Below are positions 10,193 through 19,237 of a stretch of 44,342 bases of DNA, piece by piece. The notes under the pieces were generated by a model. That model saw only the letters and a list, made by a program, of their open reading frames with translations. It did not search any database and was not told the DNA's origin. Origin of the DNA: Flavobacteriales bacterium (lineage in GTDB: Bacteria; Bacteroidota; Bacteroidia; Flavobacteriales_D; Parvicellaceae); NCBI GenBank assembly GCA_029251405.1, contig JAQXDK010000004.1:1-44342 (forward strand), given 5' to 3'. Within the stretch, counting starts at the first letter, position 1. Each line of letters starts with the position of its first letter. Made by a program: the position numbers and the translations under genes.

Positions 10193-10573
10193 TCAAAAAT
10201 TTCCAATTGATAACATCACTAAAGTACAGGCGTTCAAGACATTTATATTTTGATTTTTAGCAATTTTAAAAAACTCATCATTTTCTGCCCCAGGGTTAAA
10301 TATTATTCTTTGTGGTGCCATTTCTAATAATTTACTGTAATAATGTTTTTGATTTTTAGGACTTAGATATATGGTCACGGTGTCTATTTTCTCGTTTGGG
10401 AATTTTGTTGATATATTAACTCCTCTTACCTCTCCAGTATTTTTTCCTACGGCATATACTTTATGACCGTACTCTTTCAATTTAATTATTGCTTTACAGG
10501 AATACCTATTGGTCTTTTCACTAGCTCCAAGAACTAAAACTTTCTCAATCATAAACAGAATAAATTTATACAT
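10193..10573 (-). CDS. CoA-binding domain protein (YccU-like)
   Basis: The protein has at most 126 residues. The conserved Rossmann-like CoA-binding fold starts at VLVLGASEKTNRYS, with the GAS[EP]..xRYS loop typical of the YccU/CoA_binding_2 family, and continues with VYAVGKNTGEVRGV and FNPGAENDEF, another hallmark. The listed start adds seven residues that are not part of the family; the internal ATG at 10552 (MIEKVLVLGAS) is equally likely. The usual role is as a stand-alone CoA/nucleotide-binding protein of unknown biochemical function. Divergent from the CotH-like gene, with only about 20-40 bases between starts. Confidence 0.8.
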   Translation of the reverse strand: MYKFILFMIEKVLVLGASEKTNRYSCKAIIKLKEYGHKVYAVGKNTGEVRGVNISTKFPNEKIDTVTIYLSPKNQKHYYSKLLEMAPQRIIFNPGAENDEFFKIAKNQNINVLNACTLVMLSIGNF

Positions 10574-10594
10574 TTATAAGTAAATATTTATAAT

Positions 10595-12616
10595 TTGAGA
10601 ATCCATATATTTTCCTTAGTAATATTTATAGTTTCTTTTAACACTTTCACTAGTCAATTACTTGGAGAAGATTGTTCAAATCCAATTATAATTAATTCCC
10701 TTCCATACATCAATACTGGGAGTACTTCGAATGCTAATGATGATTATTTTGCTAGTTGTCCTGACTATGGAAATCAAGGTGGAGCCAATGATATCGTTTA
10801 TGAATTTACAAATGGTGCTAATGATAGATACATAGATTTAAGTCTATGTGACAACATTACGAACTATGACTGCCAATTATATGTTTTTAAAAACAATTGC
10901 AATGGGAACACTGTTGGTTGCCAAGAAGACGGATGTCAATCACCAAACTATTCTGCTCCTTATAATTCTAAAATAACTGCACAGTTCCTAAGTGCCAACA
11001 CAACTTATTATATTGTTGTAGACGGCTACAGCGCTAGTTCTAACGGAGATTATCAACTAAACATAAACGAATCTGTTGGACTAAACGCACCCGACTCAAC
11101 TAATATTCCATTAGTTATGATTCAGACCAATAATCAAACTATTGTAGATGAACCTAAAATTAATGTTGACTTTAAAATTATTGACAATTCCCCTAACAGC
11201 TTCAATAAACCAAACGATTTAGGGAATATTTACAGTGGTACAGCAGGAATTGAAATCAGAGGGTCTTACTCTTCTACACTTCCTCAAAAACCCTTTGGTA
11301 TTGAAACAAGGGATATTCAAGGGAATAACAACAATGTTGCTCTTTTTGGAATGCCTTTTGAAAATGATTGGATTTTACTAGCCAATTATAATGACAAAAC
11401 ATTTCTTAGAAATGTACTTGCTTTTGATCTATTTACAAAAATGGGGCATTATGCTCCAAGAACTAAACTGTGTGAAGTAGTAATAAATGACATATACAAT
11501 GGTATCTATGTTTTTACTGAGAAAATAAAAAGAGATAATGGAAGAGTAGATATTTCAAAATTGGATTTAGATGACAATGCTGGTGACAGTGTAACAGGAG
11601 GCTATATATTTAAGGTAGATTATTGGAATCAAAACAACAGCTGGGAATCCAATTACAACAACCCCAATTACCCTAATGATGCTGTACGTTACGTTTACAA
11701 TTACCCTGGATCAGATGAAATCACTCCTCAGCAAAAAAATTATATACAAACCTTAGTTGGTGATTTTGAAAATGCACTTTGGAGTAATGATTTTGAAGAT
11801 TCCATTTACGGATACAGACCTTATATAAACACACGATCTTTTATTGATTACTTTTTAGTAAATGAATTTGCCAGAAATGTAGATGGATTTAAAAAAAGTA
11901 GAAATTTTCATAAAGATAAATCCTCTAAAAATCCTCTTATTTATGCAGGGCCGGTTTGGGATTTTGATTGGGCTTATAAAGATCACAGTTCATCCATGCT
12001 AAATGGCGCTGGATGGAGACATTCTTTTTCTGGTGGAAGTGATGTGAAACCTCCAGGATGGTATATAAGACTACTTCAAGACACAACTTTTGCCAATGAA
12101 TTAAATTGCAGATACTTTAATTTAAGAAATTCTATTTTAGATACCAACCAACTTTTTTCTTTTATTGATTCATTAGCTAATAGACTAAGTAATGCTCAAA
12201 ATAGGCATTACGTTAGATGGCCAATATTAGGAGTAAACGTAGGAACTCCCGAAATTGGAACCCAACCCACCACTTATAACGGTGAAATTGTAAAATTTAA
12301 AAATTGGATTTATGAACGACTCGCTTGGCTGGATGCTAACATGCCTGGAAATTGTCCAAATGTTGGAATTAATGAGTTAAAAAAACCGTATGTAGTTACC
12401 TACCCCAATCCTTCATCGGACATTATAAATTTATATGCTGAATCCGTAATTGATAAAATTGAAATTTTCGATAACGTGGGAAGGCTAATTTTTAATCAAA
12501 AACACATCAATGGCAAAAGCTTGAGAATTAATTCTTCTAATATGAAGGGCTTTTACAGTTTAAAGATTGTTCTTTCCAATAAAGATGTATTATTTAAGAA
12601 TTTAATTTCATATTAA
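10595..12616 (+). CDS. Secreted CotH kinase-like protein with T9SS sorting domain
   Basis: This 673-residue protein starts at a TTG and has a signal peptide (about residues 1-20). An N-terminal beta-rich domain with several cysteines (about 25-155) resembles pre-peptidase-type accessory domains. Residues about 165-560 match the CotH family: IEIRGSY near the start, NGIYVFTEKIKRD, the NEFARNVDGFKKSRN catalytic-loop region and the metal-binding DFDW motif (PVWDFDWAY). CotH proteins are atypical surface kinases in spore coats; in Bacteroidota many secreted members have unknown targets. Residues about 600-673 are a T9SS C-terminal domain (YPNPSSD ... GFYSLKIV). Confidence 0.85.
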   Translation: MRIHIFSLVIFIVSFNTFTSQLLGEDCSNPIIINSLPYINTGSTSNANDDYFASCPDYGNQGGANDIVYEFTNGANDRYIDLSLCDNITNYDCQLYVFKNNCNGNTVGCQEDGCQSPNYSAPYNSKITAQFLSANTTYYIVVDGYSASSNGDYQLNINESVGLNAPDSTNIPLVMIQTNNQTIVDEPKINVDFKIIDNSPNSFNKPNDLGNIYSGTAGIEIRGSYSSTLPQKPFGIETRDIQGNNNNVALFGMPFENDWILLANYNDKTFLRNVLAFDLFTKMGHYAPRTKLCEVVINDIYNGIYVFTEKIKRDNGRVDISKLDLDDNAGDSVTGGYIFKVDYWNQNNSWESNYNNPNYPNDAVRYVYNYPGSDEITPQQKNYIQTLVGDFENALWSNDFEDSIYGYRPYINTRSFIDYFLVNEFARNVDGFKKSRNFHKDKSSKNPLIYAGPVWDFDWAYKDHSSSMLNGAGWRHSFSGGSDVKPPGWYIRLLQDTTFANELNCRYFNLRNSILDTNQLFSFIDSLANRLSNAQNRHYVRWPILGVNVGTPEIGTQPTTYNGEIVKFKNWIYERLAWLDANMPGNCPNVGINELKKPYVVTYPNPSSDIINLYAESVIDKIEIFDNVGRLIFNQKHINGKSLRINSSNMKGFYSLKIVLSNKDVLFKNLISY

Positions 12617-12806
12617 AAACTATACATAGTTCTAAAATAAATACCTGACCACATGGACTTGAATTTGGTGTTGAGCTCACCAATCTATCCTATTAATTGA
12701 ACTAGCATAATATCCTTCATCTTCAAATATATTTAAAGTAACTTTAAGGATGTGACCTCTTCTCTTTTCTAATAATTTTATTTTGAATAACTGTCTTTGG
12801 ACACAT
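12613..12806 (-). pseudogene. Remnant of a TetR-family regulator fused to the tail of an outer-membrane protein
   Basis: Reading the minus strand from ATG at 12806, one frame gives MCPKTVIQNKIIRKEKR. A one-base shift then gives RGHILKVTLNIFEDEGY and ASSINRID, which is the start of a TetR DNA-binding domain (helix 1 and turn). After a further shift near 12680 a third stretch runs to a stop at 12613-12615 and ends KSMWSGIYFRTMYSF, with the aromatic C-terminus typical of an outer-membrane beta barrel. At least two frameshifts and a large internal deletion are needed, so this is a decayed locus, perhaps the remains of a TetR-controlled efflux or porin operon. Confidence 0.6.
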
Positions 12807-12833
12807 TTTTTGACTGAACGTTTAGTCAAAAAA
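12806..12833. promoter_or_regulatory. Palindromic operator of TetR type
   Basis: The 28 bases form a palindrome with a single mismatched pair; its core is TGACTGAACGTTTAGTCA. The T-run is at the 5' end and the A-run at the 3' end on both strands, so it is not a normal terminator. It lies directly in front of the ATG of the TetR-like remnant, where an autoregulatory operator would be. Confidence 0.5.
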
Positions 12834-12857
12834 AGATTAAAAAAAAGAAATACCATA

Positions 12858-13199
12858 TCAACCGCCCTTTAATTTCACTGAAGCACCTAGTTTCTGTAGG
12901 AAAGATGCAACTTTATTTTTATGATCACCTTGAACGTAAATTTCTGAATTTTTGAATCCACCTCCTACTCCACATAGCTGCTTTAGTTGCTTAGCTAAGT
13001 CTTTTGCATCGCCGTCATTTCCAACAAAGCCTTCTACTAAAGTTACAGACTTACCACCTCTATTTTTTCTATCAATTGAAACATATAATTTTTGTTCATT
13101 AAAAGGAATGGTTAATTGATCTTCTGAATGGTCATCAAAATCAAAATTAGGATTGGTAGAATAAATAACGTTAACTCTATTTTTTTTTGACTTACCCAC
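12858..13199 (-). CDS. Translation initiation factor SUI1/eIF1-like protein (YciH)
   Basis: This 113-residue protein has the SUI1 domain in its C-terminal two thirds: KSVTLVEGF, then LAKQLKQLCGVGGGFKNSEIYVQGDHKN with the conserved CG-x-GG loop, and a final LGASVKLKGG. Bacterial SUI1/YciH proteins bind the ribosome near the decoding site and affect start selection. The family usually has about 110 residues, so this one is complete. It starts one base after the stop of the DUF389 gene and must be translated from the same transcript. Confidence 0.9.
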   Translation of the reverse strand: MGKSKKNRVNVIYSTNPNFDFDDHSEDQLTIPFNEQKLYVSIDRKNRGGKSVTLVEGFVGNDGDAKDLAKQLKQLCGVGGGFKNSEIYVQGDHKNKVASFLQKLGASVKLKGG

Positions 13200-13200
13200 T

Positions 13201-14622
13201 TTATTGATTAAAAATTAGCACTTTGCTTTTATTAGCATAAAATGTTTGCAGCTCTGTATTTATGAAGCTCTCAAGGTTAGATTTCTGGTCGCTTTTTACA
13301 GTGTCATTATTCCAATTCACAATGAAAACAAAATTAGTGTCTCTAGATCCTTCTAATTGATCTTTAAAAGATGGTCCGTAGTTTAATGATTTTATTGCAG
13401 GGAAATGGGTAAGGATTCTTGTGTTAAGTTCATCTAATGCATTATTTTCTCTAATTATATTTTGCAATTCATTCTTGTATAAATCTCTTTCTTCTGAAAT
13501 AGACATAATTTTTTTATCATTATCAACTAATATTTTATTGAGTAATTCTTCTTCATCTATTGCCTTAGATTGAAGGTTGTGAATCTCCAAATTTACATTG
13601 CCCATATCGTAGTTATTGAGCTGTAATTTCCAATTATTTATTTGTTCTTCATTGATATACTTTCCTCCGATATTTAGTACTATTTCCGAAAATTCATCGT
13701 CGTAATTTAATTCTTTGGTTAGCACCTCTATTTCTGGATTAATTGATATTTCATTTTTAATATAATTATCTGCGTTTTGAATAAAAATTGATTCATGAAT
13801 GATATGATAAAATTTGAAAACGCTCGGGATTACTATCAGTAGTAAAACTGTAAATACATAAACTTTTACTTTTCTTTCAATTTTAGGATTTACAAATTTT
13901 ACTTTAGGAAAGCTTAATAGTCTTAAAACAATAAATGTAGATAAACATATAAAAACACTATTTAATAAAAAGAGGTAAAAAGCACCTATAAAATAAGACC
14001 AATTTCCCATGGCCATTCCATAGCCAACAGTACAAAGAGGTGGCATTAATGCAGTAGCAATAGCAACTCCAGGAACCACAGTTATAGTGGTAGTCTTATT
14101 TTTAACGATAGTAGCTATAACACCAGCTAAACCACCAAAAAAGGCAATTAAAATATCTAAAACATGTGGTTTTGTCCTACTAAGTAGTTCAGAAGTTTCA
14201 GACTTGATTGGTGTTATCAAATAAAATAAATAAGACGCAATTACACTGGCAGCTACCATAATTCCAAAATTCTTCAAAGATTGTATTAAAACCTTGAAAT
14301 CGTTTGCTGATAATGCATAGCCAATTCCTCTAATTGGGCCCATTAAAGGAGAAATAAGCATCGCTCCAATGATAACAGCAGGAGAATTATTAATTAAACC
14401 AATGGAAGCAACTAAAATTGAGCATATTAAAATCCAAATATTAATAGCAGAAAATTCAATATCATTCCTAATGTCATTTATTGTTTTTTCTTTATCGACA
14501 CCATCATAAATTGAAAATAAATTTTTAAGAAAATTTACAATTGAAACAAATGCTTGCTTTACAGAAACCTTATCAGCTTCTGACTTAATTGGATCATAAT
14601 CAATTTCATTATTTTCTTCCAT
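13201..14622 (-). CDS. DUF389 family membrane protein
   Basis: This 473-residue protein has a DUF389 core in residues about 55-235, with six hydrophobic segments and the signature NSPAVIIGAMLISPLMGPI. A further segment lies near 250-270, followed by a soluble C-terminal domain of about 200 residues with a coiled-coil-like stretch (about 375-400). DUF389 proteins (TIGR00341/TIGR00271 groups) are of unknown function. It is followed after one base by the SUI1 gene and preceded by a four-helix membrane protein gene on the same strand. Confidence 0.85.
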   Translation of the reverse strand: MEENNEIDYDPIKSEADKVSVKQAFVSIVNFLKNLFSIYDGVDKEKTINDIRNDIEFSAINIWILICSILVASIGLINNSPAVIIGAMLISPLMGPIRGIGYALSANDFKVLIQSLKNFGIMVAASVIASYLFYLITPIKSETSELLSRTKPHVLDILIAFFGGLAGVIATIVKNKTTTITVVPGVAIATALMPPLCTVGYGMAMGNWSYFIGAFYLFLLNSVFICLSTFIVLRLLSFPKVKFVNPKIERKVKVYVFTVLLLIVIPSVFKFYHIIHESIFIQNADNYIKNEISINPEIEVLTKELNYDDEFSEIVLNIGGKYINEEQINNWKLQLNNYDMGNVNLEIHNLQSKAIDEEELLNKILVDNDKKIMSISEERDLYKNELQNIIRENNALDELNTRILTHFPAIKSLNYGPSFKDQLEGSRDTNFVFIVNWNNDTVKSDQKSNLESFINTELQTFYANKSKVLIFNQ

Positions 14623-14688
14623 TTACAAACTGGTTCTTTTAATAAATTTAATGCAAAAAGTTAAATTTTTGTATTAAAATAACTATTT

Positions 14689-15162
14689 CTATTTCAACTG
14701 TTCTTTTTGCGACATAAATAATAATACATATACTAAATGAATCATGTTATTAAAAAGAGGGAACATAACAAAAGCAATTCCAGTAAAGTAAGGCCAAGAG
14801 GGCTCAAACTGAAAATTTAAAAAAACATAAGGAGAAAGAAAATATGCAACTTGAAAAATCCAATAGAAAGTCCAACCTATTTTGATTTTAAAAAACATGA
14901 AAGCTACACCTACCATTGCAAGAAGATCAAAAACAACTCTAACAGCATATAATTTTTTTACCTGAGAAGCTATGTATTCATTGAAAACAAAACCGTTATC
15001 ATCTAAATTTTCAATAATAATATTAATTACACTTCCAAAATCTTGCGAATTCTTAGAAGATTCTAAAAAAAGCATGAAAAATCCGAGATCTGTAACAAAG
15101 CAGTATAAAAATCCAATTAGACTTAATATACAAAGCCACTTTAAGGCATCAATTTTTTTCAT
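14689..15162 (-). CDS. Membrane protein of unknown function, four predicted helices
   Basis: This 157-residue protein has hydrophobic segments at about 9-28, 73-91, 98-116 and 128-150, with a polar stretch of about 40 residues between the first two. I do not recognise the family. Its start overlaps the stop of the M61 peptidase gene by four bases (ATGA), which indicates translational coupling, and the DUF389 gene follows 66 bases downstream. Confidence 0.65.
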   Translation of the reverse strand: MKKIDALKWLCILSLIGFLYCFVTDLGFFMLFLESSKNSQDFGSVINIIIENLDDNGFVFNEYIASQVKKLYAVRVVFDLLAMVGVAFMFFKIKIGWTFYWIFQVAYFLSPYVFLNFQFEPSWPYFTGIAFVMFPLFNNMIHLVYVLLFMSQKEQLK

Positions 15163-16817
15163 TTTTTGGAAATTTTGTAGTTAAAATACTGATAATTATT
15201 TCGTTTGTTAATTTTTAATTCCAAAACTCTGCCGCCTCTATTAATTGTTAAAACAACATCTTCATCTTTAAAATACTCTAACCAGTGCTCTAAATTATTT
15301 TCTAAATAAAAATTATTGACTGCTAAAATTTGATCTTTAAAAACTAACGGTGAGTTATATGCTGCACTTTTTTCGAGTACATTTTCAATCTCTACTTTCC
15401 CACTGGTAGACTTTGTTTTAAAACCATATTGCCAACTCCAATTCTTACTTTTTTCAATTTCATATTTCCATCCAAAAACTTCTAAAGCAGATTCTAAATA
15501 ATTAGAGAAATCTAATGTATTATAAATTAAATTATTAAAAACATCATCAAAACTTGATTTAGAAATAGACTCTAATTTTTCTTTATAAATCTTTTTATCA
15601 TAAGTGGATAATTTATCGGAGCCTTTATACATTGACTTCATAACATCGTGGAGGGATTTTTTATAACTGGTTGACTTCCTTATTTTGGCATCGCAAATTA
15701 AAGCTATCAAAGCTCCTTCAACATAAATAGACACTTTTCTAGCTGGAGCTCCTGCCACGTAGCCATCTAGCCAGCTGTCCCAACTTGATTCAGCTACCGA
15801 GTAATGATTTCTTCCGTCATTATGAAAATGTCTTTGAAATAGTTTTTGTAATTCTTCAAAATATTGGTTTAATGAAAAAACACCACTTTCGTAAAGAATT
15901 CTGTCGCCCATATAGGTTGTCACACCCTCAGTCACATAACCCATTTGGGTATAGTTTTCTCTAGAAAAATCATAAGGAGCCATCTCTTGTGGCCTTATAT
16001 TTTTCACGTTCCAAACATGGTACAATTCGTGAGAAGAAACACCTAGTAATTCGGAATAAAAATTTTTAAATATATCGTAAGACGGACCTAATAAGATTAC
16101 GGTAGACTTATGATGTTCCACCCCATGGTAAGAACGATAAGGTGTTATTTGAAATAAAAATAGAAAATCTTTATGTGGGAAGGAACCAAATAGTTGAATT
16201 TGGTACTCAATAAATAATTTAAAATCTTGTAACAACCTGTTCCAATCAATATTTATCTCTCCTTGAAAACAAAAATTAAAATTAATATTATTAAGAGTTA
16301 TTGATTTTGACTGAGCGTTATTACTAGCAATAATAGGAGAATCGGCCAATTCTTCAAAATTCGTTGCATATAGAGTGTTTTTTGAAATACTTTTTAAGGA
16401 ACTGTAGAGATGGTAATCACTTGGAATAGAAAATTCTATTTCAAAGCTAGCTCCATAATCATCTACATTATATAACATACAATTTACAGGATTAATATAG
16501 AGTTGATTGTTATCTAAAAAAGTAGAACCAGCATTTAATTCTGAGGCATAATAACTGTAACTGACATTGACTTGAGCAAATTCAGCACACTCTATTTGCC
16601 ACAGATCTTTAGTCTTTTTTGTAAAAGGTATTGTTTTACCATCTCCACTTAAGACACTAAAATCTTTAATATTCTTAGCAAAATTACCCAATTCATATCT
16701 TCCCGGTCGCCAAGCAGGAAGTTGCATTTTTAAAGAGTTTACTTTACTAGTATCAACTACTAGTTCAAGATTAATGTAGTGTCTTTCTGCATTATTGAAT
16801 TTTACAATGTACTTCAT
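15159..16817 (-). CDS. Peptidase M61 family protein (glycyl aminopeptidase-like) with PDZ domain
   Basis: This 552-residue protein has an N-terminal beta domain (about 1-165) and the zinc-peptidase core with HELYH (263-267) followed by VWNVKNIRP, a signature of M61. The third zinc ligand is Glu297 in YVTEGVTTYMGD. Residues about 455-545 are a degenerate PDZ-like domain. M61 enzymes remove N-terminal glycine or alanine from peptides. There is no signal peptide; the family is often cytoplasmic. The gene overlaps the next membrane-protein gene by four bases and is divergent from the ATP-grasp gene. Confidence 0.9.
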   Translation of the reverse strand: MKYIVKFNNAERHYINLELVVDTSKVNSLKMQLPAWRPGRYELGNFAKNIKDFSVLSGDGKTIPFTKKTKDLWQIECAEFAQVNVSYSYYASELNAGSTFLDNNQLYINPVNCMLYNVDDYGASFEIEFSIPSDYHLYSSLKSISKNTLYATNFEELADSPIIASNNAQSKSITLNNINFNFCFQGEINIDWNRLLQDFKLFIEYQIQLFGSFPHKDFLFLFQITPYRSYHGVEHHKSTVILLGPSYDIFKNFYSELLGVSSHELYHVWNVKNIRPQEMAPYDFSRENYTQMGYVTEGVTTYMGDRILYESGVFSLNQYFEELQKLFQRHFHNDGRNHYSVAESSWDSWLDGYVAGAPARKVSIYVEGALIALICDAKIRKSTSYKKSLHDVMKSMYKGSDKLSTYDKKIYKEKLESISKSSFDDVFNNLIYNTLDFSNYLESALEVFGWKYEIEKSKNWSWQYGFKTKSTSGKVEIENVLEKSAAYNSPLVFKDQILAVNNFYLENNLEHWLEYFKDEDVVLTINRGGRVLELKINKRNNYQYFNYKISKK

Positions 16818-16869
16818 TATTCAAAAATAGAATTTATGAGTAATAAGTAATGATTCTGTAGCTATTAAT

Positions 16870-16877
16870 TATATTTG
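16870..16877 (+). promoter_or_regulatory. Bacteroidota -7 promoter element
   Basis: TATATTTG fits the Bacteroidota housekeeping -7 consensus TAnnTTTG exactly. It ends only five bases before the ATG of the ATP-grasp gene, so the transcript would have almost no leader. No clear TTG -33 element stands at the usual distance. Confidence 0.4.
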
Positions 16878-16882
16878 GATTC

Positions 16883-17794
16883 ATGAAAGATTATGATGTA
16901 GTTATTCTTACAGATTCAAGATACGTACAGCCGAATGAAAAAAATCAATATATAGAAAATGTTCTAAAGGAGGATGGGTTACTAATTGAAGCTTTAAATA
17001 ATCTTGGACTAAAAACTATTAAAAAAGATTGGAATGATTCCAACTTCAATTGGAACAGTACCAAAACAGCTGTCTTCAGATCTACATGGGATTACTTCGA
17101 TAAATTCTCAATTTTCCAAAATTGGTTAAGTCAAGTTCAAAACAAATGTGCACTCATAAATTCCTATGAACAAATAAAATGGAATCTGGACAAACATTAT
17201 TTACAAGATCTCAAAAATTGGAGTTTACCAATTCCAAAAAGTGTTTTTATTAATAAAATGTCCGGTACCAAATTAAAAGATATTGCAACCAATATGAAAT
17301 GGAATCATATAGTTGTAAAGCCTACCGTTTCTGGAGCTGCTAAAAATACTTTTCAATTAAAAGATCAAGAAATAGAAAATTTTCAAACAAATTGGATACG
17401 TCTAACTAACGAAGAAGACTTTATTGTTCAAGAATTTCAAAAAAATATAATAAAAAGTGGAGAAATAGCTGTAATGCTTTTTGGAGGAAAATATTCACAT
17501 GCTGTCTTAAAAAAAGCAAAAAAAGGAGATTTTAGAGTCCAAGACGATTTCGGAGGAACTGTTGAAACAATAACCCCTTCAAAAGAAATTATTGATTTGG
17601 CTGAAAAAGCCATTAAAAAACTAAATCCAACACCTCTTTACTGCAGAGTAGATGTTATTTTAAACAATCAAAATAAAGCTGTAATTATAGAATTAGAGCT
17701 CATAGAACCAGAATTATGGTTTAGATTTAAAATAACAGCGGCAGATAAACTGGCGATGTATATTAAAGAATTTATAAACAAATTGCATTCTTGA
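16883..17794 (+). CDS. ATP-grasp domain protein (RimK/glutathione synthetase-like)
   Basis: This 303-residue protein starts with a Rossmann-like pre-ATP-grasp part (YDVVILTDSRY) and the RSTWDYF motif found in a widespread uncharacterised ATP-grasp family. The ATP-grasp core shows VVKPTVSGAAKNT (ATP-binding lysine and small-residue loop), DFIVQEFQ, and the metal-binding end CRVDVI ... VIIELELIEPELWF. Such enzymes couple a carboxylate to an amine or thiol through an acyl phosphate. The substrates are unknown and no partner gene lies nearby. Confidence 0.8.
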   Translation: MKDYDVVILTDSRYVQPNEKNQYIENVLKEDGLLIEALNNLGLKTIKKDWNDSNFNWNSTKTAVFRSTWDYFDKFSIFQNWLSQVQNKCALINSYEQIKWNLDKHYLQDLKNWSLPIPKSVFINKMSGTKLKDIATNMKWNHIVVKPTVSGAAKNTFQLKDQEIENFQTNWIRLTNEEDFIVQEFQKNIIKSGEIAVMLFGGKYSHAVLKKAKKGDFRVQDDFGGTVETITPSKEIIDLAEKAIKKLNPTPLYCRVDVILNNQNKAVIIELELIEPELWFRFKITAADKLAMYIKEFINKLHS

Positions 17795-17847
17795 AGTAAA
17801 TTATTAAGAGAATTTATAAATTCGCATAAATTATTAAAATCTGTTGT

Positions 17848-19236
17848 ATGAATTATGATGTAATTGTTTTAGGAAGTGGTCCTGGTGGATATGTAACTGC
17901 GATTAGAGCTTCGCAACTTGGGTTAAAAACAGCTGTTATAGAAAAAGAATCTTTAGGAGGTGTTTGCTTAAATTGGGGGTGTATACCTACTAAAGCATTA
18001 CTGAAAAGTGCTAATGTTTATGAATATATCAACCATGCAGATGATTACGGTATTAAAATTTCTGGCCATAAAGCTGATTTTACAGCTGTTGTGAAAAGGA
18101 GTAGAGATGTTGCTGAAAAAATGAGTGGTGGTGTTCAATTTTTGATGAAGAAAAATAAAATTGATGTTATCATGGGTACAGGTAAAGTACTTTCTGGAAA
18201 ACAAATTGAAGTTACTGACAAAGATGGTAAAATCGATACTTACAGCGGTAAACATATAATAATTGCAACTGGAGCAAGATCTAGACAACTTCCAAATCTT
18301 GTCCAAGACGGGAAACAAATTATTGGTTATAGAGATGCTATGGTACTTCCAAAAATGCCTAAAAAAATGGTCATCGTTGGTTCTGGAGCTATAGGAGTTG
18401 AATTTGCTTATTTTTATAACGCAATGGGTGTAGACGTAACTATCGTAGAATACCTTCCTAATATTGTCCCAGTAGAAGATATAGATGTTTCCAAACAGCT
18501 AGAGAAAATATTCAAAAAGAAAGGCATGAATATAATGACTAATTCTTCAGTTGAAAATGTTGAAAAATCTTCGAAAGGTTGCAAAGTATCCGTTAAAACC
18601 TCCAAAGGAGAGGAAATGATTGAATGTGATATTGTTTTATCTGCCGTTGGTATTCAACCAAATATTGAAAATATTGGCTTAGAAGAAACAGGAATTGTGG
18701 TAGATGCTGGTAAAATCGTAGTAGACGAGTACTATCAAACTAATTTACCAGGGTATTATGCCATTGGAGATGTTGTTGCTGGCCAAGCGCTCGCTCATGT
18801 TGCCTCAGCAGAAGGAATAACATGTGTTGAAAAAATTGCTGGTCACCATCCAGAACCTATAGATTACAATAATATTCCTGGATGCACGTATTGCAGCCCA
18901 GAAATTGCTTCAGTAGGAATGACTGAAAAAGCAGCAAAAGAAGCTGGATATGAGTTGAAAATTGGAAAATTTCCTTTTTCAGCATCTGGAAAAGCAAGTG
19001 CTGCTGGTCATAACGATGGATTCATTAAACTAATATTTGACTCAAAATATGGAGAACTATTAGGAGGCCACATGATTGGTGCTAATGTTACAGAAATGAT
19101 TGCTGAGATTGTCGCCCTAAGAAAATTAGAAACTACAGGTCAAGAATTAATAAAAACCATTCACCCCCATCCTACAATGAGTGAGGCGATAATGGAAGCT
19201 GCTGCTGCAGCCTACGGTGAAGTTATTCACATGTAG
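17848..19236 (+). CDS. lpdA: Dihydrolipoyl dehydrogenase
   Basis: This 462-residue protein has the full pyridine nucleotide-disulfide oxidoreductase layout. These are the FAD loop GSGPGG (9-14), redox-active disulfide Cys40-LNWG-Cys45 in GGVCLNWGCIPTK, NAD loop GSGAIGVE, AIGDV near the second FAD contact, and the C-terminal pair His441 and Glu446 in HPHPTMSE. It is the E3 component that reoxidises dihydrolipoamide in 2-oxoacid dehydrogenase and glycine cleavage complexes. No E1 or E2 gene is adjacent. Its stop is one base from that of the convergent TPR-like lipoprotein gene. Confidence 0.95.
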   Translation: MNYDVIVLGSGPGGYVTAIRASQLGLKTAVIEKESLGGVCLNWGCIPTKALLKSANVYEYINHADDYGIKISGHKADFTAVVKRSRDVAEKMSGGVQFLMKKNKIDVIMGTGKVLSGKQIEVTDKDGKIDTYSGKHIIIATGARSRQLPNLVQDGKQIIGYRDAMVLPKMPKKMVIVGSGAIGVEFAYFYNAMGVDVTIVEYLPNIVPVEDIDVSKQLEKIFKKKGMNIMTNSSVENVEKSSKGCKVSVKTSKGEEMIECDIVLSAVGIQPNIENIGLEETGIVVDAGKIVVDEYYQTNLPGYYAIGDVVAGQALAHVASAEGITCVEKIAGHHPEPIDYNNIPGCTYCSPEIASVGMTEKAAKEAGYELKIGKFPFSASGKASAAGHNDGFIKLIFDSKYGELLGGHMIGANVTEMIAEIVALRKLETTGQELIKTIHPHPTMSEAIMEAAAAAYGEVIHM

Positions 19237-19237
19237 T

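Noticed and set aside
12806-12833. Hairpin taken as a terminator for the CotH-like or SUI1 gene.
   Set aside because: The T-run is at the 5' side and the A-run at the 3' side on both strands, the opposite of a terminator; a TetR operator fits better.
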